From an uncultured bacterium (GTDB lineage Bacteria; Bacillota; Clostridia; Oscillospirales; CAG-272), in assembly GCA_945920215.1 (NCBI GenBank), contig CAMEJM010000005.1:1-64000 (forward strand): a stretch of 64,000 nucleotides of DNA. The letters run 5' to 3'. The stretch's first letter is position 1. Each line of letters opens with the position of its first letter. Of the stretch, positions 1 to 9,369 are shown piece by piece. The translations under genes were made by a program, and so were the position numbers. The notes beneath the pieces were generated by a model. The model did not search any database and was not told where the DNA came from. It saw only the letters and a program-made list of their open reading frames with translations.

Positions 1-80
1 AACATAACTTTTTTCTCATCTTTTTTGGTCTCACATCATTTACAAATACACAAAAGCCGTTTCATTCTTTCCGTATTTTT

Positions 81-312
81 GTTCCGTGCCGCTATCCCCA
101 CCGGGCGAGGGAGAGGTGATGCAGAAGCCACCTTTCAAGCCGTGAATCGTACCTCCGTACGATGAGGCGCGGAAAGGCGGCTAAAAATGCGCATAAAATG
201 CAGAAAAGCGGCTTGCGCCGCTTTTCAACCTTAAAGATTGCTTCGACAGAACGCTGAACTTGTCCTCTCAACTATGCTCGATAAATAAACTCCGCGCATT
301 TTGGTCTGCGCA
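81..312. repeat. Structured intergenic repeat, copy A
   Basis: Shares long near-identical blocks with 7826-8026 (cctttcaagccgtgaatcgtacctccgtacgatgaggcg.ggaaaggcggctaaaaatgcgc; gaaaagcggc..gccgcttttcaacctta; cgcgcattttggtctgcgca). Confidence 0.85.
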
Positions 313-370
313 GCTCTCACCGCCCGGAAAGCGCGCGGCGGGCAGAGTGGTGCGGAATCCCCACCCGCGC

Positions 371-540
371 AGGCGTCGGCGTACAGGCGTACGACAGTCC
401 AAGCGGGCGGGGATAAAAATGCGCATCAAACGAAGAAAAGCGGCTTGCGCCGCTTTTCAACCTTAAAAATGGCTTCGATAGAACGCTGAAGTCTCCTTTA
501 CACAATGCAATTATAAATTAACACCGCGCATTTTGCTCCG
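371..540. repeat. Structured intergenic repeat, copy B (diverged 5' part)
   Basis: Shares ataaaaatgcgcatcaaa..gaagaaaagcggcttgcgccgcttttcaacctta and cctttacacaatgcaattataaattaacaccgcgcattttg with the copy at 7826-8026; 5' hairpin has a different sequence. Confidence 0.8.
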
Positions 541-564
541 TGCCGCTATCCACGCCGCAGACCA

Positions 565-1455
565 TTACAAGAAGAAGGTGTGCGACCCAATCTTGAATGC
601 CGCCTGACGGTTTTTCACCACCCAGTTGTTCGGGCTGACCGACAGATTGCAGAAGAACAGCACATCGTTGGAAATGCTGTACCCCTCCAGACACATCTTC
701 GCCGCGCAAACAGACACCCAGGCAGGGGAATTGTAAATCGTTCCGTTAGAGACGGGGCTGAACTGCGATTTCTGGAAGATGACCCCATAGATGGTGTTCG
801 GGAAAGCGCTTGAACGCACGCGGTTGAGGATCACGTTCCCCACCGCCATCTGCCCGCGCAAAGGTTCTCCGCGGCTCTCGGCGGAAATGATACGCGAAAG
901 CCAGTACAGCTCGTCCGCATTGTAAAACGACTTTGCGTGAGTCAGCGCCTTATAACTGCCCGAAATTGCCGCGCTGCTCGCGCCGCTTTGATACGATACC
1001 GTCAGCGACATTGCCTTGGCGAGAGGTCTGAGAGCCACCCATACGGTGCCGTCAATCAGACGGTTCAACGCCACGCCGTAAAGGCACCGGTCGTTAGCGG
1101 TCAGAAAACTGCCGCCCACGCCTGCCGTCAGAGTCAGTCCGGGCGCGGTCAGGGTCGCGTAACAGGTGGATTTGTTATAGGAATATGTAGCGTCCGTAAA
1201 CAGATTTGCAAACGCACCGAGCGGCACCATCAGCTGCCCGTCATACAACCTTGCGGAAACCGCAAGCGTCTTGCCGTTTTGCGTCAGGGCAACGGTATTT
1301 ACCGCAGCCCGCGCCTCCACCTGCTCACCCGCGGAGATACTCGCGGCGCTTGCCGTCTGTTCCCCTGCCGCACTCACGCCGAGCACGGTCCCGGAGCACA
1401 GCACCGCCGCCGTCAGGAGCGCAATCAAAGCTGCCCCTCCTTTTCGTTTTGCCAT
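565..1455 (-). CDS. Secreted cell wall hydrolase, SleB/CwlJ-like, with N-terminal copper-amine-oxidase-type repeat domain
   Basis: ORF translation: signal peptide MAKRKGGAALIALLTAAVLC; C-terminal LSRIISAESRGEPLRGQMAVGNVILNRV...FFCNLSVSPNNWVVKN typical of hydrolase_2; RBS aaaggagg upstream of 1455. Confidence 0.85.
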   Translation of the reverse strand: MAKRKGGAALIALLTAAVLCSGTVLGVSAAGEQTASAASISAGEQVEARAAVNTVALTQNGKTLAVSARLYDGQLMVPLGAFANLFTDATYSYNKSTCYATLTAPGLTLTAGVGGSFLTANDRCLYGVALNRLIDGTVWVALRPLAKAMSLTVSYQSGASSAAISGSYKALTHAKSFYNADELYWLSRIISAESRGEPLRGQMAVGNVILNRVRSSAFPNTIYGVIFQKSQFSPVSNGTIYNSPAWVSVCAAKMCLEGYSISNDVLFFCNLSVSPNNWVVKNRQAAFKIGSHTFFL

Positions 1456-1633
1456 TTTGTTTCCTCCTTTCATAGACATTCCGCACTTGGCGGGTAAAAC
1501 CATTATAGGAAACGGGAGGATAGAGTGTCAACGTACAAAAAAAGGGTGCGGAGGAGAGAACCGGCAATGCCGGAAAACCTTTCCTCTACACCCTGTATTC
1601 TGTTCCATATTTTACTACAATCGGCTAATATTT

Positions 1634-2467
1634 TCACTCCTGCGCGAACCGATAAATGCCGTCCGAGGAAGTATATTCCAAGCGGATGGTACCCATGTCG
1701 GTGCGTTTCAGCGCGATGCCGAGGTCATCGCACATGGTGATGAGCTTCTCGTCCACTTCCCTCTCCTCGCCACAGCATACAATGCCGTCGGTAGGCTGCA
1801 CGGCGCACATATACTCTTCAAGCTTCTTGAAATAATCCCCGTGGTGCGGCAGTTTCACCACATTGTATGAATTGGTGTCCGCGGTCATATATTCCTGCAC
1901 GCGGGCTTTCAGGGCGTCCCCCATCAGGAGCAGCCCGAACTTGTCCCAGCGTACCGATACGATCAGGGAACGGTCGTTGTCGTCATTCTCGCCAAGGTCT
2001 TTCAGTTTTGTCGGATTGATCCGCACAGCAGCCCCCTCGGAAAGCGACAGCGTCACGTCCTCTCTGACTCTCTCGGCATTCACGCCTGTTTCGGTCAGCG
2101 CCTGCACCAGCGCCCCATATTCATCGGAGTCCGAAGTGTAGTCCGGCAGATATACCTGTCCCACATTGTATTTGCGGAGGAGCGCGGGAGCCGAACCGAT
2201 GTGATCCCTGTCAAAATGGGTCAGAATCAAATGGTCGATTTTCTTCACGCCCTCCCGCTTCAGCATGGCAAGAATCACAGCTTCATTGTCCTCATAGCCT
2301 GCGTCCACCACGATGGTGGTGCTTTTGGTATATATAAGGATGCAATCCGACTTGCCGGTCTGTGCGAAGACCGCGGTCAGATCGGCTTTATCCTTTCCCA
2401 CGCACCCGCAAAGCAAAGCGATACACAGCGCCGCAAGCAGAACGCAAGCCGTCAGTTTTCTTTTCAA
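1634..2467 (-). CDS. MBL-fold (ComEC/Rec2-like) hydrolase lipoprotein
   Basis: Lipobox LLCGC; LILTHFDRDHIGSAPALL metal-binding motif; LLLMGDA; VVKLPHHGD. Confidence 0.85.
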   Translation of the reverse strand: MKRKLTACVLLAALCIALLCGCVGKDKADLTAVFAQTGKSDCILIYTKSTTIVVDAGYEDNEAVILAMLKREGVKKIDHLILTHFDRDHIGSAPALLRKYNVGQVYLPDYTSDSDEYGALVQALTETGVNAERVREDVTLSLSEGAAVRINPTKLKDLGENDDNDRSLIVSVRWDKFGLLLMGDALKARVQEYMTADTNSYNVVKLPHHGDYFKKLEEYMCAVQPTDGIVCCGEEREVDEKLITMCDDLGIALKRTDMGTIRLEYTSSDGIYRFAQE

Positions 2468-2507
2468 GCGGTGTTTCCTCCTCCCCGCGCTGCGCGCGAC
2501 AGATAAA

Positions 2508-2544
2508 CAGATAAAAATATCCCGCGCCCCGCGCGGGGCGCGGG
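2508..2544 (-). terminator. Rho-independent terminator
   Basis: cccgcgcccc-gcgc-ggggcgcggg perfect stem followed on - strand by atatttttat, downstream of ORF 2595-3890. Confidence 0.7.
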
Positions 2545-2594
2545 GGCGGGGCTACACGGGCAAACGCCCGCATCGGTTCGCAATGAAACTGCGT

Positions 2595-3890
2595 TTATTC
2601 TGCCTGTTGCATGGCAGGCGCCGTGACGGTTACTTCTTCGTAAGCAAAGACAAAGGAAGCGCGCGCCGTATACCCGGAGGAAACGGCAAATCCGCCGATG
2701 TTTATCATCCCGCCTATTTCCGCCGTCAGCGATACCTCGGACACCGTACCGTCCGCATTCAGAGCAATGTTTGCGTAAGGCGCGCATTCGGTCACGGTCA
2801 GATAGGAAAGCATCTGAAGCAATTGAGCGCCGCCCTCTAACATATCGGCGGGCTTCTTGGCAAGGAACTCTTCGATAAGTCCGGTGAGAGAAGTCGGGTC
2901 GAGCAGGATGGCGTCCGCTTCTTCCTGCGTCAGTATCTCCGCTTTCACAAGCGCGTCGCAGAGTATCGCCAGAAGCGTTTTTTCACCGTACTGTTCGGTC
3001 AGCGCGCCGCAGATCTGCTCCGCGTCCGCCTCTGCGCCGTCTTCGGCAAGCCCGAGCGTCTGCCACACCTGCACCAAAACCTCGTTGACCGTCTCCACCC
3101 CGAATTGACTATCCAGCAAAGCGAGCAGGTTTTCCACCTTGTTCTCGCTCATGTAACTCACCAGCTGTTCTGCCGCGTCCTCGCAGGTCGTCCCCTCCTC
3201 GCAGAAAAGCGGCAACAGATAGGTTTCCAGCATCTCTCCGAAAGTGGTGCCGAGAAGCGTGCGCAGCATGGGCAGATATTCTTCGTTGAGGCGTGCGGAA
3301 AGATCCTCGCCCTGCACGTTCAGCACCGGTTCCCCGTTCACTTCGGAGACGGTGGCAAGCTCTGCCAGTTGCGCGAGCAGCTCCGCAGAGTCGGTCGGCA
3401 GGGTCTGCTGTCCCGCGCCCGCGTTGACGGGATATTGCTCATACGCCATTTCCCCGTCTTTTTCATCGGTGCCGAAATAGACAACGCTGTCTATGTAGCA
3501 CATCTCGTAATGAACTGTCGCGGCTTCGGTGCCCTCCCCTTTCGTCGCGGCATAGCGCAGGCACAGCTTCGGGCTCTGACCGCTCAGATCGATATCCGCC
3601 GTGGCATTCAGAAGTTCTGTCTCTGCCCCGTCGCCTCCGAAAATCAGTTTTGCCTCAATATGAAAGCCCTTCTGAGCGCTCATTGCCTCTGTCATCTGTG
3701 CGACGGCGACAGCGGCGGTAGGCAGAACTTTGGGAGTTTCCGAATTGTTGTCAGGGCCCGTGATCAGGTCGGCGTCCGTGCCGTCAACGGGTTCGGGATT
3801 GTTTTCATCGCAGGAAACCGCCATCCACGCAACGGAGAACACCATTGCGATACACAACAAAACCGAAATCAAACGTTTCATTTTAATCAC
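2595..3890 (-). CDS. Hypothetical secreted lipoprotein
   Basis: ORF with signal/lipobox MKRLISVLLCIAMVFSVAWMAVSCDEN; no recognised domain. Confidence 0.7.
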   Translation of the reverse strand: MIKMKRLISVLLCIAMVFSVAWMAVSCDENNPEPVDGTDADLITGPDNNSETPKVLPTAAVAVAQMTEAMSAQKGFHIEAKLIFGGDGAETELLNATADIDLSGQSPKLCLRYAATKGEGTEAATVHYEMCYIDSVVYFGTDEKDGEMAYEQYPVNAGAGQQTLPTDSAELLAQLAELATVSEVNGEPVLNVQGEDLSARLNEEYLPMLRTLLGTTFGEMLETYLLPLFCEEGTTCEDAAEQLVSYMSENKVENLLALLDSQFGVETVNEVLVQVWQTLGLAEDGAEADAEQICGALTEQYGEKTLLAILCDALVKAEILTQEEADAILLDPTSLTGLIEEFLAKKPADMLEGGAQLLQMLSYLTVTECAPYANIALNADGTVSEVSLTAEIGGMINIGGFAVSSGYTARASFVFAYEEVTVTAPAMQQAE

Positions 3891-4133
3891 CTCGTCTCAT
3901 TCACTCTTCAGCATTACCGTGGTGCTATTTTCATTATACTCAACCGCCGGGTAGATGTCAATTGCAAGTTTTATATTCACCGCACGCACATACGCGAGGC
4001 GCGCCTTGCCTGCGCAAGCGCATTTTCTGACGGGAGAATTGCAAAATCCGTTGACGGTTTGGGCTTTCTATGGTAATATATTCACGGTTTTCTCCATCTA
4101 TTTCCGAATACCTGCATGAAGGGAGACACAATT

Positions 4134-6293
4134 ATGATCACCTTTGATCGGAACAGTCAGACGTTTTACCTTGAAAACGACCGCATGACCTATGCGTTCG
4201 ATATTTTTGACGAAAGCCTTGAACACCTGTGGTTCGGCGCGAAAATCGGGCATGACGACCTGAATTATCTGCGCGGCGTCCGCGGCAGCGGCTGTGACGC
4301 GCAGCAACCGGATAAGAAGCTGTGCCCCAACTTCCTGGCAAATGAACTGCCGGTGTACGGGCAGGGCGACTTCCGCGAACCCATGCTCACCTACCGTACC
4401 GAGGGAGGCGACCTCTGCGCGGAACTGCACTATACCTCTCACAGAATTATCGCGCAGCCGGCGCTTCCCGGACTCCCCTCGACCCGCGGCGGCGAAACGC
4501 TGGAAGTCACGATGAACGACGACATCAACGGCGTGGAAGTGCTGCTGTATTTCACCCTCCACGCCGACACCGGCGCCGTCACGCGCGCCTGCCGGATCCG
4601 CAATGTGGGCAGCCATACCATCCGCCTGCTGCGCGCGCACAGCTTCTCTCTGGATCTGCCCCGCAACGACCTGGACGCCATTTCCCTGTACGGCGCGTGG
4701 GCAAATGAGCGCACGCCGGAGCGCACGCCCCTGCACCACGGTGTATGGTCGGTGGACTCCAAGCGCGTCTCCTCCTCCTCTCAGCTCAACCCGTTCGTGG
4801 CGCTTGCCACCCGCGAAGCAACCGAAACGAGCGGAGAGGTCTGGGGCTTCAACCTGGTGTACTCCTCCTCCTTCCGGCTCTTTGCGGAGGTTCCCACCAC
4901 GGGTCATACCCGCGTGGGCGGCGGCGTTTCCGAGTTCTGCTTTGAATGGATTCTCGAAAGCGGCGAGGAATTCTGCACCCCCGAGGCCGTCATGGTCTAT
5001 TCCGACCGCGGCATCGGCGAAATGTCCCGTATCTTCCACGATACATACCGGGAACACCTGATTCCCGAACGGTATGCCAAAGCCAAGCGCCCGCTGGTCG
5101 TCAACAACTGGGAAGCAACCTATTTCGACTTTGACCGCGACAAGCTCTTTGCCATTATCGACGCCTCTGCCGGCACGGGGATCGACACGTTCGTGCTGGA
5201 CGACGGCTGGTTCGGCGTCCGCAACGACGACCATTCCGGGCTCGGCGACTGGTTCGTGAATACGGAGAAGCTGCAAGGCGGTCTGAAGCCCATCATCGAC
5301 CGCTGTCACGAGCGCGGACTCAAATTCGGGCTGTGGTTTGAGCCGGAAATGGTCAATCCGGATTCCGACCTGTACCGCGCCCACCCCGATTGGGCGATCC
5401 ACTCCCCCGGCCACGTGCCTGCCGAGGGGCGCAATCAGTACGTCCTCGACCTGACCCGCGCCGACGTGCGCGACTATATTGTCCGCGTGGTTTCGGACAT
5501 CCTCGAAAACCATGAAATCGACTATGTGAAATGGGACTACAACCGCAATATCACCGAGGTGTTCTCGGAGGGTCTGCCCGCCGAGCGGCAGGGCGAGTTT
5601 GCTCACCGCTACGCGCTGGGGCTGTACGATATCTGCCGGCGGTTGGTACTCGGTCACCCCGACGTCTTCTTTGAGGGCTGTGCCAGCGGCGGGGCGCGTT
5701 TCGATGCCGGTATGCTGTATTACTTCCCGCAGATTTGGACCTCCGACGATACCGACGCGGCAATGCGGAGCCGTATCCAGTACGGCACCTCCCTGTGCTA
5801 TCCTCTCTCTGCCATGTCCTGTCACGTCTCGGTCTGCCCCAGTCACCAGACGAAGCGCACCACCCCCTACAAGACCCGCGCGGACATCGCCCATCTCGGC
5901 GCCACGGGGTATGAACTTGACGTCAGCCGCCTGCCCGCCGAGGAACTTGCGCAAATCCCCGCTCAGGTAGCGGACTATCACGCCATGGAAAAACTGGTGC
6001 TGGAGGGGGACCTCTATCGCCTTGCAGCCCCCTTTGACGCGGGCTACTTCTGCTTTGAGCTTGTCTCCAAGGATCGGAGCGAGGTGCACGTCACTCTGAT
6101 GCGCCTGCTCAAGATTTTCAACTGCGAAGCGCTGTACCTGCCTTTGCAGGGTCTTGACCCGGACGCCCTCTACGAAAATACCGCGACCGGCGAGCGCCTG
6201 CACGGCTCCACCCTGATGCACGTGGGTCTGAACCCCGCCATCGGCAATATGCGGGATTTCGATACCCTGACATGGCATTTCAAACGCGTCTGA
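4134..6293 (+). CDS. Alpha-galactosidase, GH36
   Basis: VLDDGWFG, GLWFEPEMVNPDSDLYRAHPDW, DYVKWDYNRN, FEGCASGGARFD motifs of GH36. Confidence 0.95.
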   Translation: MITFDRNSQTFYLENDRMTYAFDIFDESLEHLWFGAKIGHDDLNYLRGVRGSGCDAQQPDKKLCPNFLANELPVYGQGDFREPMLTYRTEGGDLCAELHYTSHRIIAQPALPGLPSTRGGETLEVTMNDDINGVEVLLYFTLHADTGAVTRACRIRNVGSHTIRLLRAHSFSLDLPRNDLDAISLYGAWANERTPERTPLHHGVWSVDSKRVSSSSQLNPFVALATREATETSGEVWGFNLVYSSSFRLFAEVPTTGHTRVGGGVSEFCFEWILESGEEFCTPEAVMVYSDRGIGEMSRIFHDTYREHLIPERYAKAKRPLVVNNWEATYFDFDRDKLFAIIDASAGTGIDTFVLDDGWFGVRNDDHSGLGDWFVNTEKLQGGLKPIIDRCHERGLKFGLWFEPEMVNPDSDLYRAHPDWAIHSPGHVPAEGRNQYVLDLTRADVRDYIVRVVSDILENHEIDYVKWDYNRNITEVFSEGLPAERQGEFAHRYALGLYDICRRLVLGHPDVFFEGCASGGARFDAGMLYYFPQIWTSDDTDAAMRSRIQYGTSLCYPLSAMSCHVSVCPSHQTKRTTPYKTRADIAHLGATGYELDVSRLPAEELAQIPAQVADYHAMEKLVLEGDLYRLAAPFDAGYFCFELVSKDRSEVHVTLMRLLKIFNCEALYLPLQGLDPDALYENTATGERLHGSTLMHVGLNPAIGNMRDFDTLTWHFKRV

Positions 6294-6300
6294 TCATGTC

Positions 6301-6630
6301 GTGACGATGATGAAAAGTCAATGGAATGACTTTCAAAGCAGGGTCTTGGAATATCTGACCCTCATCCCGCGGGGAAAGGTGGTCACCTATGGGCAGATTG
6401 CCGCGCATCTCGGCAATCCCCGCCTTTGCCGCGCGGTCGGAAGCGCCCTGCACCGCAACCCGGACGGCAACCGCTATCCCTGCTATAAGGTCGTCAGCGC
6501 CGCAGGCAAGCTCTCTGACCGTTACGCGTTCGGCGGCATCTCCGCGCAAGCCGAGCGCCTGCGGGCGGACGGCGTTACCGTCACCGCTGACCGCGTCGAC
6601 CTCTCGCGTTTCCGGTGGCTGCAGGATTGA
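6301..6630 (+). CDS. MGMT-family methylated-DNA--cysteine S-methyltransferase-like protein
   Basis: VTYGQIAAHLGNPRLCRAVGSALHRNPDGNRYPCYKVVSAAGKLS; PCxxV active-site region with PCYKV instead of PCHRV. Confidence 0.85.
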   Translation: MTMMKSQWNDFQSRVLEYLTLIPRGKVVTYGQIAAHLGNPRLCRAVGSALHRNPDGNRYPCYKVVSAAGKLSDRYAFGGISAQAERLRADGVTVTADRVDLSRFRWLQD

Positions 6631-6732
6631 CACTCCCTTTTTCCCCTTATCAATCTCCACGCGGCGTGGTACACTAATGGGCGTGGGGGCGCGTCGCGCC
6701 CCCACGAAACGGGAAAGACAGGAAATAAGAAG

Positions 6733-7725
6733 ATGAAAAAAATCTTGCTTCTGGCGACAGGCGGCACCATTGCCTCACGGAATCTCGGCGAGGGGCTCAC
6801 CCCCGCGCTCACGGCGGAAGAGCTGCTCCGGCAGGTGCCCGAGCTCAACGGCTTATGCGAGGTGGATGCCGAGGAGGTCTACCGCCTCGACAGCACCAAT
6901 ATGCGCCCCGAAAACTGGGTGGAGCTCGCGCAACGGGTGCAGGCGCGTTACCGCGACTATGACGGATTCGTCATCACACACGGGACAGACACCATGGCGT
7001 ATGCCGCCGCAAGCCTGTATTACCTCTTGCAGAATGTGCGGAAGCCCGTGGTGCTGACCGGGGCGCAAGTTTCCATCTTCGAGCGGGACAGCGACGCGCG
7101 GGAAAACCTTGTCGGGGCGTTCCGCTATGCCTGCGATGACGCGGCAGCCGGCGTGCGGGTGTTCTTCGACGGAAAGGTCATCTGCGGGACGCGCGCACGC
7201 AAGACCCGCACGCGGAGTTACAACGCGTTTTCCAGTGTGGATTACCCTGTCGTCGCCATCGTGCGGGACGATCTGGTGCAATACTATATCAAGGGCGACG
7301 TGACGGGGGAAGAGGCATTTTACGACACACTTGACCCCAAAGTGTTGCTGGTCAAACTGACCCCGGGAATTGACGCGGGAATCCTCGACTATGCGGCAGA
7401 AAACGCCCACGCAGTCATTATCGAGAGTTTCGGCGTGGGAGGGATCCCGCATTACGAGGACGGCTCTTTCGAGAGAGGCATCGAGCATCTGCTCTCGCGG
7501 GGCGTGCGCGTGGTCGTCGCAACGCAGGTCGCCCATGAGGGGAGCGCTATGGAAACCTACCGCGTGGGATACCGCATCAAGGAGCGGTACCATCTGCCGG
7601 AGGCTTACGAAATGACGACCGAGGCGGTGCTCGCCAAAACCATGTGGGCGCTGACCGTGACGGACACTCCGGAGGCTTTCGGGCGTGTATTCGCCACACC
7701 GGTGGGGAACGATTTGCTTATGTAA
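6733..7725 (+). CDS. ansA: Asparaginase (type I-like)
   Basis: ILLLATGGTIAS and VITHGTDTMAYAAASL motifs. Confidence 0.93.
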   Translation: MKKILLLATGGTIASRNLGEGLTPALTAEELLRQVPELNGLCEVDAEEVYRLDSTNMRPENWVELAQRVQARYRDYDGFVITHGTDTMAYAAASLYYLLQNVRKPVVLTGAQVSIFERDSDARENLVGAFRYACDDAAAGVRVFFDGKVICGTRARKTRTRSYNAFSSVDYPVVAIVRDDLVQYYIKGDVTGEEAFYDTLDPKVLLVKLTPGIDAGILDYAAENAHAVIIESFGVGGIPHYEDGSFERGIEHLLSRGVRVVVATQVAHEGSAMETYRVGYRIKERYHLPEAYEMTTEAVLAKTMWALTVTDTPEAFGRVFATPVGNDLLM

Positions 7726-7738
7726 AGGCAATGGAAAA

Positions 7739-7780
7739 AGCAAGGCGGAGCCGAGAAGATTGGCTCCGCTTTCTTGATTT
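7739..7780 (+). terminator. Rho-independent terminator after asparaginase gene
   Basis: gcggagcc...ggctccgc followed by tttcttgatttt. Confidence 0.7.
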
Positions 7781-7825
7781 TATGCTTGCTTGTTCTGCGC
7801 GTTCCTGCCACGCCGGGCGCCGCAG

Positions 7826-8026
7826 GGGTGATGCAGAAGTCGCCTTTCAAGCCGTGAATCGTACCTCCGTACGATGAGGCGTGGAAAGGCGGCTAAAAAT
7901 GCGCTCAAAATGAAGAAAAGCGGCTTTCGCCGCTTTTCAACCTTAATGATTGCTTTGATAGAACACTGAAGTCATCCTTTACACAATGCAATTATAAATT
8001 AACACCGCGCATTTTGGTCTGCGCAT
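7826..8026. repeat. Structured intergenic repeat, copy C, overlapping 3' end of the 7999-9369 CDS
   Basis: Near-identical to copy A and the 3' half of copy B. Confidence 0.9.
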
Positions 8027-9369
8027 CCCTGCGACGCCCGAGCGTTGGCAAGCATTAACTTCAGGCGATTCTCCTGGTTGATCTTGCTCGCACCCGCGTC
8101 ATAGTCAATCGCGACAATGTTGGCGCCGGGGTTCTTCTCTTTCATCGGCTTCATCATTCCCTTGCCGATGATATGGTTCGGCAGGCACCCGAACGGCTGC
8201 ACCACCACGATGTTCTCCACGCCGCTGTGCAGCAGCTCCGCCATCTCGGCGGGAAGCAGCCAGCCCTCGCCCATCTTAGTGCCGTACCCGATGTAATCGG
8301 CGGCGGCGCGGCAAGTATCCTCAAAACGGGCAGGCGCACGGAACACGCCGTGTTCCCGAATGGCGCGAATCATATCGTCCTGCCGACGGATAAAGAAGCG
8401 GGCAATCCGCCCGGCGACGAAAGCGCGGAAGCGACCGGTGCCGTAAATCTTCCTATCCATCTGCATATTGGAAATCACATACAGAAGAAAGTCACACAGC
8501 CCGCCCATGGTCGTCTCGGCGCCCTCGGCGTTCAGAAACGCTTCCAAGGCATTGTTGCCGAGCGGTGAAAACTTTACGAAGATTTCCCCCACGATCCCGA
8601 CAAGCGGCTTTTTGTCCTGCGTGCGCGGCAATGCCGCGAAGTCCTCCAGAATCAGTCTGTAATTGCGCTTCACTTTGCCGTAGCGGATCCCGTTTCCCTC
8701 AATATCCTCCATAATCAGCCGGATCCACTTGTCCACCAGCGCCTGCGTAGCGCCGGGCACCGTCTCGTAAGGGCGGCACTGGTCGCGCAGGGTCAGAAGC
8801 AGGTCCCCGTACAGCATGGCGTAGATCGTGGCGTGAATCATGGGCATGGTAAAACGAAACCCGGGATTTTTCTCAAGTCCCGCAAAGTTCAGCGATACCA
8901 CGGGGACATACCCGTACCCCGCTTTCTTCAGCGCCTTGCGCAGAAGGGGCAGATAATTGGACGCGCGGCAGCCGCCGCCCGTCTGACTGATCAGAACCGC
9001 CGTCTTGTGAACGTCGTACTCCCCGCTGTTCAATGCGTCGATGAACTGCCCGATCATCAGCATGGCGGGATAACAGGTGTCGTTGTGGACGTATTTCAGC
9101 CCGACGTCTATCACCTTTTTCGCGTCTCCGTGCGTGCCGTTTTCAAGCAAGACCATGTGATAGCCGTTGGCATTGAAAATCTCGCTCAGAAAATGAAAGT
9201 GAATGGGGAGCATGGAGGGGAGCAGAATGGTATAATCCCGGCGCATCTCCTTGGTGAACAGCACGCGGTCGTCCTCCGGCGCGCAGCCGCTTACAGCGGC
9301 GCAACCCTGACATACGGCGCAGTTTCCCGCGGCGCCCGCACATCCCGTTTTTCCGTTCTCCGGACTCAA
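7999..9369 (-). CDS. 2-hydroxyacyl/2-hydroxyglutaryl-CoA dehydratase-family protein (DUF2229-type partner)
   Basis: TCYPAMLMIGQFIDAL, NIVVVQPFGCLPNHIIGKGMMKPMKEKNPGANIVAIDYDAGAS; Cys-rich N-terminus CAGAAGNCAVCQGC. Confidence 0.8.
   Translation of the reverse strand: MSPENGKTGCAGAAGNCAVCQGCAAVSGCAPEDDRVLFTKEMRRDYTILLPSMLPIHFHFLSEIFNANGYHMVLLENGTHGDAKKVIDVGLKYVHNDTCYPAMLMIGQFIDALNSGEYDVHKTAVLISQTGGGCRASNYLPLLRKALKKAGYGYVPVVSLNFAGLEKNPGFRFTMPMIHATIYAMLYGDLLLTLRDQCRPYETVPGATQALVDKWIRLIMEDIEGNGIRYGKVKRNYRLILEDFAALPRTQDKKPLVGIVGEIFVKFSPLGNNALEAFLNAEGAETTMGGLCDFLLYVISNMQMDRKIYGTGRFRAFVAGRIARFFIRRQDDMIRAIREHGVFRAPARFEDTCRAAADYIGYGTKMGEGWLLPAEMAELLHSGVENIVVVQPFGCLPNHIIGKGMMKPMKEKNPGANIVAIDYDAGASKINQENRLKLMLANARASQGCADQNARC

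Noticed and set aside
260-505. Short ORFs (60-70 aa) in the left-edge region
   Set aside because: They lie inside the structured repeat units and overlap each other on both strands; best explained as repeat DNA.
4098-6278. 726-aa antisense ORF opposite the alpha-galactosidase
   Set aside because: Low-complexity composition and no domain; the + strand has clear GH36 motifs. High GC third positions create long antisense ORFs.
9366-9369. Possible frameshift splitting one activase gene into two
   Set aside because: The 4-nt overlap is consistent with normal translational coupling; kept only as an observation that needs read-level checking.
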